Source: Stenotrophomonas nematodicola (GTDB lineage Bacteria; Pseudomonadota; Gammaproteobacteria; Xanthomonadales; Xanthomonadaceae). Taken from it: a DNA stretch of 64,000 nt. The translations under genes were made by a program, and so were the position numbers. The notes below the pieces were generated by a model that was not told where the DNA came from, did no database searches, and worked only from the letters and a program-made list of their open reading frames with translations. Within the stretch, counting starts at the first letter, position 1, and each line of letters begins with the position of its first letter. The stretch covers positions 496,001 through 560,000 of the forward strand of contig NZ_WIAY01000002.1 of NCBI RefSeq assembly GCF_009467805.1. The letters run 5' to 3'. Positions 45,720-55,394 of the stretch are shown here, in pieces.

Positions 45720-46481
45720 TCAAACCTTGTAGCCGGAGTGGATCGAGACGATGCCGCCGGTCAGGTTCTTGTAGTGGCAGCGTGCGAAACCCGCCTCGCC
45801 CATCATGGTCTTGAGCTGTTCCTGCGGCGGGTGCTTGCGGATGCTCTCGGCCAGGTACTGGTAGCTGTCGCCGTCGCGCGCGAACAGCTGGCCCAGCTTG
45901 GGCAGGATCTTGAACGAGTGGAAGTCGTAGATCGGCTTGAACCAGTCGGCAGTGACCTCGGAGAACTCCAGCACCCGCGCCTGACCGCCGACCTTGAGCA
46001 CGCGGTACATCTCGCGCAGGCCGGCGTCCTTGTCGGTCACGTTGCGCAGCCCGAAGGCGATGGTGACCAGATCGAAGCTGGCATCCGGGAACGGCAGCGC
46101 CTCGGCGTTGCACTGGACGTACTGCAGGCCCGACACCAGGCCCCGGTTGGTCAGCCGGTCGCGGCCCACCGAGAGCATGCCGGCGTTGATGTCGCCGAGC
46201 ACCACTTCACCGTCCTCACCCACGCGCTCCTTGATCAGCGCGGCGATGTCGCCGGTGCCCCCGGCCAGGTCGAGCACCCGGTCGCCCGGTTTCACCTGCG
46301 CGGTGGCCACGTAGTAGCGCTTCCAGGCCCGGTGGATGCCCAGGCTCATCAGGTCGTTCATCAGGTCGTAGCTGCGCGCGACCGAGGTGAACACTTCGCC
46401 CACCAGCTTCTGCTTGTCCTTGGCGGCGACATCGCGGAAGCCGAAATGGGTGGTACCGGTCTTGTAGGGGGATTCGCTCAT
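45720..46481 (-). CDS. ubiE: Ubiquinone/menaquinone C-methyltransferase
   Basis: 253 residues: THFGFRDVAAKDKQKLVGEV at the N-terminus, SAM motif VLDLAGGTGDIA, DINAGML, NAEALPFPDASFD and the C-terminal GGIVSIHSGYKV are all family hallmarks. It methylates the quinone ring carbon. The start at 46481 is the family start; the frame extends further upstream without similarity. Confidence 0.96.
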   Translation of the reverse strand: MSESPYKTGTTHFGFRDVAAKDKQKLVGEVFTSVARSYDLMNDLMSLGIHRAWKRYYVATAQVKPGDRVLDLAGGTGDIAALIKERVGEDGEVVLGDINAGMLSVGRDRLTNRGLVSGLQYVQCNAEALPFPDASFDLVTIAFGLRNVTDKDAGLREMYRVLKVGGQARVLEFSEVTADWFKPIYDFHSFKILPKLGQLFARDGDSYQYLAESIRKHPPQEQLKTMMGEAGFARCHYKNLTGGIVSIHSGYKV

Positions 46482-46558
46482 GGCCCCGATTATCGCACCG
46501 CTGGCCACGCTGCGGCACCCACCGCCTATCATGGCCACTCCTGTTTACCGGACCGACC

Positions 46559-47011
46559 ATGATCACCACCCCCGACTACGCCGCCCTGCTCGAAACCGCC
46601 ATCGCCGAAGCCCGCCAGGGCCTGGCCGAAGGCGGCATCCCGATCGGCGCGGCCCTGTACCACAACGACGGCCGCCTGCTCGGCTGCGGCCACAACCGAC
46701 GGGTGCAGGAAGGCGACCCCTCGGTTCACGGCGAAACCGACGCGTTCCGCAAGGCCGGCCGCCAGCGCCGCTACCAGGACACCATCATGGTTACCACCCT
46801 GGCCCCCTGCTGGTACTGCAGCGGCCTGGTGCGCCAGTTCAACATCGGCACCGTGGTGGTGGGCGAATCGGTCACCTTCCAGGGCGGCATCGAGTGGCTG
46901 CGCGAGAATGGCGTGAAGGTGATCGACATGCAGAGCCAGACCTGCATCGACCTGCTCGGCGGATTCATCTCGGCCCATCCCGAGGTCTGGAACGAAGACA
47001 TCGGCGAGTAA
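46559..47011 (+). CDS. Nucleoside/cytosine deaminase family enzyme
   Basis: 150 residues of the zinc cytidine-deaminase fold: HGETDAFRKAGR (His ligand and catalytic Glu) and TLAPCWYCSGLV (Cys ligands). GGIPIGAALYHNDGRLLGCG and the C-terminal helix resemble the yeast-type cytosine deaminase (FCY1), more than tRNA adenosine deaminase TadA. Cytosine to uracil is the likely reaction. It is divergent from ubiE. Confidence 0.88.
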   Translation: MITTPDYAALLETAIAEARQGLAEGGIPIGAALYHNDGRLLGCGHNRRVQEGDPSVHGETDAFRKAGRQRRYQDTIMVTTLAPCWYCSGLVRQFNIGTVVVGESVTFQGGIEWLRENGVKVIDMQSQTCIDLLGGFISAHPEVWNEDIGE

Positions 47012-47263
47012 CAGCGTCCGATCCACGGCGCGCTGCGGCATTCGGGCGCGCCCGTGCTCCGTCGGCGCCCCGCCGCGGAACGGCGTTATGAACGCTTCAG
47101 TTGCCGGCGGCGGGGCAAACGCGTTGTGCCAGCAGCGTCTGCGCGGCAGAACGCGACACGGTGCGCACATGTGCCGCACCCCCTGAACACGCGGCAGTAA
47201 CAAATGGGCATCGTTGACCGCCTATGGTGGATGCACAGGGGGCTGCATCGTCGAGGAGACGCC

Positions 47264-47554
47264 ATGAACGCCCGAGTATCCCGCACCGCCGCCGTCGAAC
47301 CGGACATGACACTCGCCTGGGAACAACTGCAGGCGTCCTACACCCGCCACCGCAACTCCGCGCCCTTCTGGAGTGCCTACCAGGCCATCCAGAACGAGCT
47401 GATGCTTTCCCACCCCAAGCGCTGCATCGACGTATGCAACCAGCTCGCCACGCTGGCCGAGCGCCTTGGCGTCGTTGCCCACGCGCAACTGCTCGGCAGC
47501 GCGTGCCCTGAATCTTTCAGCGATGGCCGCCACACCGGCTCGACATCGCCATGA
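47264..47554 (+). CDS. Small protein of unknown function
   Basis: 96 residues, no signal peptide or membrane segment. The start at 47264 has GAGGAG 5-8 nt upstream. The N-terminal half contains aromatic residues (WEQLQASYTRHRNSAPFWSA), then CIDVCNQLATLAERLG. I do not recognise a family. Codon use fits the genome, so it is probably real. Confidence 0.6.
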   Translation: MNARVSRTAAVEPDMTLAWEQLQASYTRHRNSAPFWSAYQAIQNELMLSHPKRCIDVCNQLATLAERLGVVAHAQLLGSACPESFSDGRHTGSTSP

Positions 47555-47612
47555 CGTCGCATGCACCCGGTATTACGCACTCTTGACTCCCTCCTTCCAT
47601 ATCGACGCAACC

Positions 47613-47945
47613 ATGTCATCCGCCTCGCTTTCCATCCCCGCCGTGATCGACGTCGACGCCGAAGTCGGCCATTGGCGTCAGCGCCACGCCGACGGCACGC
47701 TGGGCTCCGGTTCCTTCGGGCACTACGTACCGTGGATCAAATTCGCCTGCGATTCGTTGATCACCCAGCCCCGGGCCAGCGACGAACAGCGCGACGAATC
47801 CTTCCAGACCCACTACGCACTGCAGATCATGCCGCGCCTTAGCGAAGACCAGGCCCGCGACTTCGTCGAGCAGTGCTGGGAACACGTCTACCGTGCAGGT
47901 CGCCAGGACCTGGCCTCGCGACCGCGCCTGGGCGCGCGCGCCTGA
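47613..47945 (+). CDS. Small protein of unknown function
   Basis: 110 residues, cytoplasmic by appearance. DAEVGHWRQRHADG, GHYVPWIKFACDSLI and YALQIMPRLSEDQARDFVEQ suggest a compact helical protein. No clear ribosome site precedes the ATG. It lies 58 nt after the other small gene in the same direction and may share its transcript. No function assigned. Confidence 0.55.
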   Translation: MSSASLSIPAVIDVDAEVGHWRQRHADGTLGSGSFGHYVPWIKFACDSLITQPRASDEQRDESFQTHYALQIMPRLSEDQARDFVEQCWEHVYRAGRQDLASRPRLGARA

Positions 47946-48037
47946 TCCACGTCGCGCGAACACGTCGCGTGCGCTGCACGCCGCCTGCACAGCGCGCCTG
48001 GCCATGATGGGGCACCGCAACCACCCTGCCGTGCCGC

Positions 48038-48463
48038 ATGACACTCCGACGCGTGTTCAACCTGGTCGCCAAAAAGGCGGCCTATGCCGCAGGAACGCCG
48101 TGGACGTTCCTCGGCGCGCTGGCCATTGTGGTGATCTGGGGCGCCAGCGGCCCGATCTTCAAGTTCAACGACACCTGGCAGCTGGTGATCAACACCGGCA
48201 CCACGATCATCACCTTCCTGATGGTGTTCCTGATCCAGCACAGCCAGAACGCGGACACCGCCGCGATCCAGATCAAGCTCGATGAGCTGATCCGCGCCAA
48301 CGCCGAGGCGAACAACGAACTTCTCGATCTGGAAGAACTGGACGAGGAACGGCTGGAAGAGATCCGCCGCGAATACGAGCGCATGGCGCGCGAAGCCGGC
48401 GATGCGCTGGAGCGCGTGCGCGCATCCGGCCATCCGATGCGGCGGGACGACGAGGCGGTGTAA
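48038..48463 (+). CDS. Low-affinity iron permease family protein (PF04120-type)
   Basis: 141 residues with two membrane segments. The signature FNDTWQLVINTGTTIITFLM, then VFLIQHSQNADTAAIQIKLD and ELIRANAEANNELLDLEELD, is characteristic of this small bacterial family named after yeast Fet4. The bacterial members are short and their transport role is unproven. The C-terminus is a charged helix. Confidence 0.85.
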   Translation: MTLRRVFNLVAKKAAYAAGTPWTFLGALAIVVIWGASGPIFKFNDTWQLVINTGTTIITFLMVFLIQHSQNADTAAIQIKLDELIRANAEANNELLDLEELDEERLEEIRREYERMAREAGDALERVRASGHPMRRDDEAV

Positions 48464-48485
48464 CCGCCCCGTCGTACCGGCGTGC

Positions 48486-49874
48486 TCAGCCGCGCTCGTG
48501 CCAGCCGCCGCCCAGCACCTTGTACAGCGCCACCTGATTGGACTGCTGCGCCAGCTGCGTGGTGACCAGCGACTGGCGCGCACTGTAGGCGGTGCGGCGC
48601 GCATCGAGCAGGGTCAGGAAGCTGTCCAGGCCGGCATCGTAGCGGGCCTGCGACAGCTGCTGCGCCTGATCGGCCGCTGCCACCAGTGCCTGCTGGGACT
48701 GCAGCTGCTCGGCCAGGCTGCGGTTCAACGCCAGTCCGTCGGCTGCCTCGCGGAAGCCGGACTGGATGGCCTTTTCATACTGCGCCAACGCGATATCGCG
48801 ATCGGCAGTGGCCATGCCCAGGTTCGCGCGCAGCTTGCCCCCCTGGAAGATCGGCAGGTTCAGCTTCGGAATGAAGCTCCACACACGCGTACCACTGTCG
48901 AACAGGCCGGACAGTTCCGACGAGGCCGAACCGACACTGCCGGTCAGGCTGATCGACGGGAAGAACGCCGCGCGCGCCGCGCCGATGTTGGCATTGGCCG
49001 ACATCAACGTGTGCTCGGCGGCCATCACATCCGGGCGCCGCAGCAGCACATCACCCGGTACGCCGGCCGGCAGCGGCTGCACGGCCGCGACCTCGGTGAT
49101 TTCACCCTGCGGCAGCAGTGCCTCGTCGATCGGACCGCCTGCGAGCAGCACCAGCGCATTGCGGTCCTGCGCGACCTGTCCTCCGAAGCGCGCGACATCG
49201 GTGCGGGCGGTTTCCACCAGCGTGCGGGTCTGGCTCAGCTCCAGCGCCGAGGCACCGCCCAGACGGTGCCGCGCTTCGGTCAGGCGCAGCGAGTCTTCAT
49301 AGGTGGCCAGCGTGGCCTGGGCGATGCGCAGCTGCTCGGCATCGGCGCCGAGTGTCAGCCAGGCATTGGCAACCTCGGCCACCAGCGACAACTGCGCGCT
49401 GCGGCGGTTGGCCGCCTCGGCGAAATACTGCTGCAGCGCCGCTTGGCTGAGATTGCGCACGCGGCCGAACAGATCCAGCTCGAACTCGACCACGCCCAGA
49501 TTGGCGCTGAACTGCTCGGTCACCGGCGCGTCGCCGCCGCTGCGGGTCATCTGGCCCTGGGCGGCGATCGCCGGCACGCGGTCGGCGCGCTGGATGCGGT
49601 ACTGCGCACGGGCGCGCTCGACGTTGAGCACGGCCACGCGCAGGTCGCGGTTGTTGTCCAGCGACTGGCCGATCACCGCCTGCAGGCGCGGGTCGACGAA
49701 GAAGTCGCGCCAGCCGATATCGGCGACCGGGGTGGCCGACGCATCGGCCACCGTGCTGACGGGCCACTGCGCGGGAATCGCAGGGGCGACCTCGGTGCTC
49801 CGTGGTTCAAGGGTGGCACAGCCGGCAAGCGAGAGCGCAACTGCGACGGAGAGAATCAAAGAAGCGTGTTTCAT
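48486..49874 (-). CDS. smeF: Outer-membrane factor of the RND efflux pump (SmeF-like)
   Basis: 462 residues of the OprM/TolC lipoprotein family. Lipobox LAGC. Duplicated outer-membrane efflux repeats: PDVMAAEHTLMSANANIGAAR, and later DGLALNRSLAEQLQSQQALV. It forms the outer-membrane channel of the tripartite pump. The start at 49874 gives the lipoprotein signal. A SMAG hairpin lies in the 61-nt gap to smeE. Confidence 0.9.
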   Translation of the reverse strand: MKHASLILSVAVALSLAGCATLEPRSTEVAPAIPAQWPVSTVADASATPVADIGWRDFFVDPRLQAVIGQSLDNNRDLRVAVLNVERARAQYRIQRADRVPAIAAQGQMTRSGGDAPVTEQFSANLGVVEFELDLFGRVRNLSQAALQQYFAEAANRRSAQLSLVAEVANAWLTLGADAEQLRIAQATLATYEDSLRLTEARHRLGGASALELSQTRTLVETARTDVARFGGQVAQDRNALVLLAGGPIDEALLPQGEITEVAAVQPLPAGVPGDVLLRRPDVMAAEHTLMSANANIGAARAAFFPSISLTGSVGSASSELSGLFDSGTRVWSFIPKLNLPIFQGGKLRANLGMATADRDIALAQYEKAIQSGFREAADGLALNRSLAEQLQSQQALVAAADQAQQLSQARYDAGLDSFLTLLDARRTAYSARQSLVTTQLAQQSNQVALYKVLGGGWHERG

Positions 49875-49887
49875 AACGATTTCCCGG

Positions 49888-49910
49888 GTAGTGCCGGCCG
49901 ACGGCCGGCG
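49888..49910 (+). repeat. SMAG/REP palindrome inside the smeE-smeF gap
   Basis: GTAG head then TGCCGGCC, GA, GGCCGGC-like arm. It sits between two genes of one operon, where a hairpin could alter the mRNA level of smeF relative to smeDE. Confidence 0.75.
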
Positions 49911-49935
49911 CCAAGCAGAGCATGGATCGAGCGCA

Positions 49936-52900
49936 TCAGGCATCGCCGGTCCTGCGCGTTTTGCGGTTGAACACGCGCTGCACCACCACGAAGAACAGCG
50001 GGATGAAGAACACGCCCAGCAGCGTGCCTACCACCATGCCGCCGAGCACGCCGGTACCGATCGCACGCTGCGCGCCGGAACCGGCACCGGAGGCGATCGC
50101 CAGCGGCAGCACGCCCAGGCCGAAGGCCAGCGAGGTCATGATGATCGGGCGCAGACGGTCGCGCACGGCATGCATGGTGGCTTCGATCAACCCGGCGCCC
50201 TTCTCAAGGTTCTCCTTGGCGAACTCCACGATCAGGATCGCGTTCTTGCTGGTCAGGCCAACGGTGGTCAGCATCGCGACCTGGAAGTAGATGTCGCGTT
50301 CCATGCCGCGCATGGTATTGGCCAGCACGGCACCGAGAATGCCCAGCGGCGCCACCAGCAGCACCGAGGTCGGCACGCTCCAGCTCTCGTACAGCGCGGC
50401 CAGGCACAGGAACACGATCAGCAGCGACAGCGTGTACAGCAGCGGCGTCTGCGAACCGGCCTGGCGTTCCTGGTAGGACAACGCGGTCCACTCGATCTCG
50501 AAGCCCGGCGGCAGGTCCTTGGCGATGCGCTCGATCTCGGCCATTGCATCGCCCGAGGCCACGCCCGGGGCGGGTTCGCCCTGGATCTCCATCGCCGATA
50601 CGCCGTTGTAGCGTTCCAGGCGCGGCGAACCGTAGTCCCAGCGCTTGGTTGCGAAGGCACTGAACGGCACCATCTCGCCCTTGGCGTTCTTCACCGACCA
50701 GACGTTGAAGTCGTCCGGATTCATGCGGAAGTCCGCATCGGACTGCACGTACACGCGCTTGACCCGGCCACGGTCGATGAAGTCGTCGATGTAGCTGCTG
50801 CCCCACGCGGTGGCCAGCGTGTTGTTGATCGAGGCCACCGACAGGCCCAGCGCGTTGGCCTTCTCCACATCCACGTCGATGCGCAGCTGCGGGGTGTCTT
50901 CCTGCCCGTTCGGGCGCACGTTGGCCAGCAGCTTGCTCTCACCGGCACCGCCCAGCAGCTGGTTGCGCGCGTTGAGCAGGGCCTCGTGGCCCTGGCCGCT
51001 GTTGTCCTTCAGGAAGAAGGTGTAGCCCGAGCCGATGCCCAGCTCCGGCATCGCCGGCGGCGGGAAGGCGAAGATGAAGGCGTCCTTGATCTGGCCCAGC
51101 GCGCCCATCGCGCGGCCGGTGATCGGGCCGACGCCCTGGTCGGCATTCCGGTCCTTCCAGTCCTTGAGCTTGATGAAGGCCATGCCCGCGTTCTGGCCCA
51201 TGCCGGCGAAGCTGAAGCCCTGCACCATGAACACCGATTCGACCGCCTCGGACTCGTTCTTCAGGAAGTGGTCTTCCAGCTTGTACATCGCCTCCAGGGT
51301 GCGCTCCTGGGTGGCGCCGACCGGGGTCTGCACCAGCGCCATCAAGATGCCCTGGTCTTCGTTGGGCAGGAACGAGCTGGGCAGGCGCGCGAACAGCAGG
51401 CCCATCACCACCGCCAGCGCGGCGAAGATGGACATGAAGCGCCACGGCCGCGCCAGGATGCCCTTGACGCCACGCTGGTAGGTTTCGCTGGAACGGTCGA
51501 AGCCACGGTTGAAGCCGTTGAAGAACCGACCGGCCAGGCCACGGTGCGCCACGTGGTGCTCGCCCTTCTTCAGCGGCTTGAGCATGGTGGCGCACAGCGC
51601 CGGGGTCAGCACGATGGCGACCAGCACCGACAGCGCCATCGCCGAGACGATCGTCGCCGAGAACTGCCGGTAGATCACGCCCGTGGAGCCGCTCATGAAG
51701 GCCATCGGCACGAACACCGCCGACAGCACCAGGCCGATGCCGACCAGCGCGCCGGTGATCTGGCCCATCGACTTGCGGGTGGCCTCCAGCGGTGACAGGC
51801 CCTCTTCGGACATGATGCGCTCGACGTTCTCCACCACCACGATGGCGTCATCGACCAGCAGGCCGATCGCCAGCACCATCGCGAACATGGTGAGCATGTT
51901 GATCGAGAAGCCCAGCGCGGCCAGGATGCCGAACGTACCCAGCAGCACCACCGGCACGGCGATGGTGGGGATCAGGGTGGCACGGAAGTTCTGCAGGAAC
52001 AGATACATCACCACGAATACCAGCACGATCGCTTCGATAAGGGTCTTGATCACGCCCTTGATCGAGACCTGTACGAACGGCGTGGTGTCGTAGGGCACCA
52101 CCGATTCCAGGCCCGCCGGGAAGTTGGCCTTCATGTCCTCCAGCGCCGCGCGGACGCCGTTGGCGGTGTCCAGCGCGTTGGCGCCGGTGGCCAGGGTGAT
52201 GGCGATACCGGTAGAGGGCTTTCCGTTGTAGCGGGTGACGAAGTCGTAGCTTTCCGCACCGAGTTCGACCCGGGCCACATCGCCCAGGCGCAGCTCGCTG
52301 CCGTCGGTGCCACCGCGGACCAGGATGTTGCGGAACTGCTCCGGGGTCTGCAGGCGGTCCTGCGCGTTGATGGTGGCGTTGAGCTGCTGGCCCTTCACCG
52401 AGGGCGCACCGCCAAGCTGGCCGATGGCCACCTGTGCGTTCTGCGCGGTGATCGCCGCAGTGACTTCATCCACCGACAGCTTGTAGGTGTGCAGCTTGTT
52501 GGGGTCCAGCCAGATGCGCATGGCGTACTTGCCGCCGAACACCTGGATGTTGCCCACGCCCGGCACGCGGCTGAGCGGATCGACGACATTGGAGCCGACG
52601 TAGTCGGAGATGTCGTTGGCATCCATGCTGCCGTCGTTGGACACAAAGCCGATCACCTGCAGGAAGCCGCTGCTCGACTTGGCCACGTTGATGCCCTGCC
52701 GCTGCACTTCCTGCGGCAGCAGCGGCATGGCCAGCTGCAGCTTGTTCTGCACCTGCACCTGCGCGATGTCCGGGTTGGTCCCGCTCTCGAAGGTCAGGGT
52801 GATGGTCGCCTGGCCGTTGGCCGAGCTGTTGGACGAGAAGTAGATCAGGCCATCGATGCCTTTCATGTTCTGTTCGATGATCTGGGTCACCGAGTCCTCG

Positions 52901-53070
52901 ACCACCTTGGCCGATGCACCCGGGTAGGTGGCGCTGATCTCGACGGCCGGCGGTGCCACTTCCGGGTACATCGAGACCGGCAGCTTCACCACGGCCAGCG
53001 CACCGGCAAGCATGATGATGATCGCGATCACCCATGCAAAGATGGGGCGATCAATGAAATAACGTGCCAT
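49936..53070 (-). CDS. smeE: RND efflux transporter, inner-membrane pump (SmeE-like)
   Basis: 1044 residues, full length for the AcrB/HAE1 family. The N-terminus [20 protein letters not shown] and the proton-relay pair Asp407-Asp408 in [17 protein letters not shown] are present; [12 protein letters not shown] and the second TM block are intact. It exports drugs using the proton gradient, with SmeD as adaptor. It starts 12 nt after the smeD stop. Confidence 0.95.
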   Translation of the reverse strand: MARYFIDRPIFAWVIAIIIMLAGALAVVKLPVSMYPEVAPPAVEISATYPGASAKVVEDSVTQIIEQNMKGIDGLIYFSSNSSANGQATITLTFESGTNPDIAQVQVQNKLQLAMPLLPQEVQRQGINVAKSSSGFLQVIGFVSNDGSMDANDISDYVGSNVVDPLSRVPGVGNIQVFGGKYAMRIWLDPNKLHTYKLSVDEVTAAITAQNAQVAIGQLGGAPSVKGQQLNATINAQDRLQTPEQFRNILVRGGTDGSELRLGDVARVELGAESYDFVTRYNGKPSTGIAITLATGANALDTANGVRAALEDMKANFPAGLESVVPYDTTPFVQVSIKGVIKTLIEAIVLVFVVMYLFLQNFRATLIPTIAVPVVLLGTFGILAALGFSINMLTMFAMVLAIGLLVDDAIVVVENVERIMSEEGLSPLEATRKSMGQITGALVGIGLVLSAVFVPMAFMSGSTGVIYRQFSATIVSAMALSVLVAIVLTPALCATMLKPLKKGEHHVAHRGLAGRFFNGFNRGFDRSSETYQRGVKGILARPWRFMSIFAALAVVMGLLFARLPSSFLPNEDQGILMALVQTPVGATQERTLEAMYKLEDHFLKNESEAVESVFMVQGFSFAGMGQNAGMAFIKLKDWKDRNADQGVGPITGRAMGALGQIKDAFIFAFPPPAMPELGIGSGYTFFLKDNSGQGHEALLNARNQLLGGAGESKLLANVRPNGQEDTPQLRIDVDVEKANALGLSVASINNTLATAWGSSYIDDFIDRGRVKRVYVQSDADFRMNPDDFNVWSVKNAKGEMVPFSAFATKRWDYGSPRLERYNGVSAMEIQGEPAPGVASGDAMAEIERIAKDLPPGFEIEWTALSYQERQAGSQTPLLYTLSLLIVFLCLAALYESWSVPTSVLLVAPLGILGAVLANTMRGMERDIYFQVAMLTTVGLTSKNAILIVEFAKENLEKGAGLIEATMHAVRDRLRPIIMTSLAFGLGVLPLAIASGAGSGAQRAIGTGVLGGMVVGTLLGVFFIPLFFVVVQRVFNRKTRRTGDA

Positions 53071-53082
53071 TGGATTCTCCGC

Positions 53083-54261
53083 TTACTGCTTGTCGGCCGG
53101 AGCCGCCGGCGCAGCGGCCGGCTTGGCCGGCGCAGCGCCCATCTCGGTGGCCTGCACGGGCATGCCCGGCTGGATCTTCTGCAGCCCTTCGACAATGACC
53201 TTGTCGCCGGCCTTCAGGCCGTCCTCGACCAGCCACTTGCTGCCGACCGCACGGCTGACCTTGACCGGCCGCACTTCGACCTTGTTGTCCTTGCCGACCA
53301 CCATCGCGGTGGTATCGCCCTTGGGATCGCGCGCCACGCCCTGCATCGGCACCAGCAGGCCGTTCTCGCGCACGCCGCTGCCGACCTGCGCACGCACGTA
53401 CATGCCCGGCATCAGGATCTGGTCGGGGTTGTCGACCTTGACCCGCATCGCGTAGCTGCCGGTGGTGGGATCGACGCTGACTTCGGAGAATTCCAGCGTG
53501 CCCTTGTGGGCGAACTCGGTGCCGTCATCGAGCAGGATGGTCACCGGCAGGCTCTGGTTGTCCTGCAGGCGGCCGGTGGCCAGTTCGCGACGCATCTGAA
53601 GCAGTTCGCTGGCCGACTGGGTCAGGTCGACGTAGATCGGGTCGAGCTGCTGCACGGTGGCCAGCGCCTCGGCCTGGCCGGCGCTGACCAGCGCGCCTTG
53701 GGTGACCGAGGACTTGCCGATGCGGCCGCTGATCGGCGCGGTGATGCGCGCATAGCCGAGGGTGACATTGGCCGCATCCAGCGCGGCGCGGGCGGCGCCG
53801 ACGTCGGCCTCGGCCTGCTTCAGCGCCGCGATCGCATTTTCGTTGTCCTGGGTGCTGACCGCATCGACCTTGGCCAGCTCGGCAATGCGCCGCGCGCTCA
53901 GGCGGGCCGCATTGGCGGTGGCTTCGGCGCGGGCCAGCTGGGCGCGGGCGCTGTTGGCCTGGGCGCGGTAGCTGGCGTCGTCGATCTGGTACAGCGCCTG
54001 CCCGGCGTTGACCAGCCCACCTTCGGTGAACAGGCGCTTGGCCACGATGCCGCTGACCTGCGGGCGCACTTCGGCCACCAGGAAGGCAGTGGTGCGGCCC
54101 GGCAGTTCACGGGTCAGCCCGACCTGCTCGGCCTTCAGGGTGGCCACGGTGACCTGGCCGGGACCGCCCTGCGGCCCCTCCGGGGCACCGCCGCCGCAGG
54201 CGGACACGGTCAGGGCGATCGCGAGGGACAGCGCGAGGAAGCGATAGGGGGATCGGGACAT
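53083..54261 (-). CDS. smeD: Periplasmic adaptor of the RND efflux pump (SmeD-like)
   Basis: 392 residues, membrane-fusion-protein family. Lipobox SACG, lipoyl half-motifs (RELPGRTTAFLVAEVRPQVS and ITAPISGRIGKS), coiled hairpin and a C-terminal Pro/Ala tail. First gene of the operon, controlled from the region shared with smeT, where the promoter overlaps the predicted operator. Confidence 0.93.
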   Translation of the reverse strand: MSRSPYRFLALSLAIALTVSACGGGAPEGPQGGPGQVTVATLKAEQVGLTRELPGRTTAFLVAEVRPQVSGIVAKRLFTEGGLVNAGQALYQIDDASYRAQANSARAQLARAEATANAARLSARRIAELAKVDAVSTQDNENAIAALKQAEADVGAARAALDAANVTLGYARITAPISGRIGKSSVTQGALVSAGQAEALATVQQLDPIYVDLTQSASELLQMRRELATGRLQDNQSLPVTILLDDGTEFAHKGTLEFSEVSVDPTTGSYAMRVKVDNPDQILMPGMYVRAQVGSGVRENGLLVPMQGVARDPKGDTTAMVVGKDNKVEVRPVKVSRAVGSKWLVEDGLKAGDKVIVEGLQKIQPGMPVQATEMGAAPAKPAAAPAAPADKQ

Positions 54262-54421
54262 GGCAGCGTGGGCTCACAGGTACGAATAAGGGGCACCCCG
54301 CCACGAACTCCACCAATAAAGCAGCGAATCACGGCCAACAGGGCGACAAATGCAGACAAAACCTGGCTGAGTGCCTGCCGGCGCAAGGCAGGCGGTGCTT
54401 GGCGAGGATCAGTGGGGCGCA

Positions 54422-54451
54422 AATATACATACATGCAGGTTTGTTTGTAAA
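54422..54451 (-). promoter_or_regulatory. smeD promoter with overlapping SmeT-type operator
   Basis: On the minus strand TTTACA (54451-54446) and TATATT (54427-54422) are 18 bp apart and make a good -35/-10 pair reading toward smeD. The segment itself is a pseudopalindrome: TTTACAAACAAACCTGC followed by ATGTATGTATA. It is the pattern I recall for the S. maltophilia SmeT operator. A TACAAT at 54456-54461 on the plus strand may be the -10 of smeT, so one repressor dimer would cover both promoters. Confidence 0.75.
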
Positions 54452-54495
54452 GCGGTACAATTCAGGCCGGTTTCATCCAGCACCTGCGTAGCGCA

Positions 54496-55164
54496 ATGGC
54501 CAGAAAAACCAAAGAAGAGGCGCAGGCCACCCGCGAAGGCATCCTTGATGCCGCCCAGGCCTGTTTCCATGAATACGGGGTCGCCGGCACCAGCCTGGCG
54601 ATGATCGGCGCGCGGGCGGGCTTTACCCGCGGTGCGGTGTACTGGCACTTCAAGAACAAGACCGAAGTACTGACGGCCATGATCGACCGCGAGCGCATCC
54701 CGTTCATCGAACGCCTGCGCCGCACGACCTCCTCCAAGCGCTCCACACCCGTACTGGACCTGCGCTCGGCGCTGCTGGTGTCCTTCCAGGAACTGGCCGA
54801 CGACGAACGCCTGCGCAACATGATGGAGATCATGCTGCGCAACGATCTGTCGGTGGAGAGCCAGGCAATGCAGCAGCTGCAGCTGGAGGCCTCGCGCGAG
54901 GAGCTGGCCATCTTCGCGGCCGCCTTCCAGCGCGCACGCGACCTCGGGCAGCTGCGTGACGGCGTGGACGTGGACACGGTGGCCCGCATCGTCAGCACCA
55001 GCCTGACCGGCGTGCTGTACAGCGCGATGCTGGAACCGGAGCTGTTCGAGATCAAACGCGACGGGGCGGAGACCCTGGACGCGATCCTCAGCGCGTTCGT
55101 GAAGCCGGGTGTGTTCACCCCGGGTGCCGCGCCGACGGCGCTGCCGACCGACGACGAGGCGTAG
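54496..55164 (+). CDS. smeT: TetR-family repressor of the efflux operon (SmeT-like)
   Basis: 222 residues. The helix-turn-helix reads ILDAAQACFHEYGVAGTSLA and GFTRGAVYWHFKNKTEVL, as in AcrR/TtgR/SmeT. The ligand-binding helical domain follows (LADDERLRNMMEIML). It is divergent from smeDEF with the operator between. Loss of function in such regulators is a known route to efflux overexpression; this copy looks intact. Its TAG stop is part of a SMAG GTAG head. Confidence 0.92.
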   Translation: MARKTKEEAQATREGILDAAQACFHEYGVAGTSLAMIGARAGFTRGAVYWHFKNKTEVLTAMIDRERIPFIERLRRTTSSKRSTPVLDLRSALLVSFQELADDERLRNMMEIMLRNDLSVESQAMQQLQLEASREELAIFAAAFQRARDLGQLRDGVDVDTVARIVSTSLTGVLYSAMLEPELFEIKRDGAETLDAILSAFVKPGVFTPGAAPTALPTDDEA

Positions 55165-55182
55165 TGCCGGCCGCTGGCCGGC
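55161..55182 (+). repeat. SMAG/REP palindrome whose GTAG head supplies the smeT stop
   Basis: GTAG (55161-55164, including the TAG stop) followed by TGCCGGCC, GCT, GGCCGGC. A second, weaker hairpin (TGCCGGCTCCGCCGGGCGGC) follows at about 55210. Confidence 0.8.
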
Positions 55183-55394
55183 TCCTCGGATTGCATGGGT
55201 TCCCTGGGTGCCGGCTCCGCCGGGCGGCCTCATGCAGTCAGGCGGACAGCCGGTGGGCATCGGTTCCGTGGGTTTGGCCGTCCGGGGCGGGTTTGCGGGA
55301 CACCCCGTGAATCCGTCCCTGGAGGCTCGTCAAACACACCCCTGATCTAGACGGTCCCACAAACCCGCCCCGGCCGGCCTTCGGCAGGTGGCCG

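Noticed and set aside
49303..51795. 830-codon plus-strand frame over smeF and smeE
   Set aside because: Antisense to full-length efflux genes and rich in His/Gln/Arg, as in other shadow frames.
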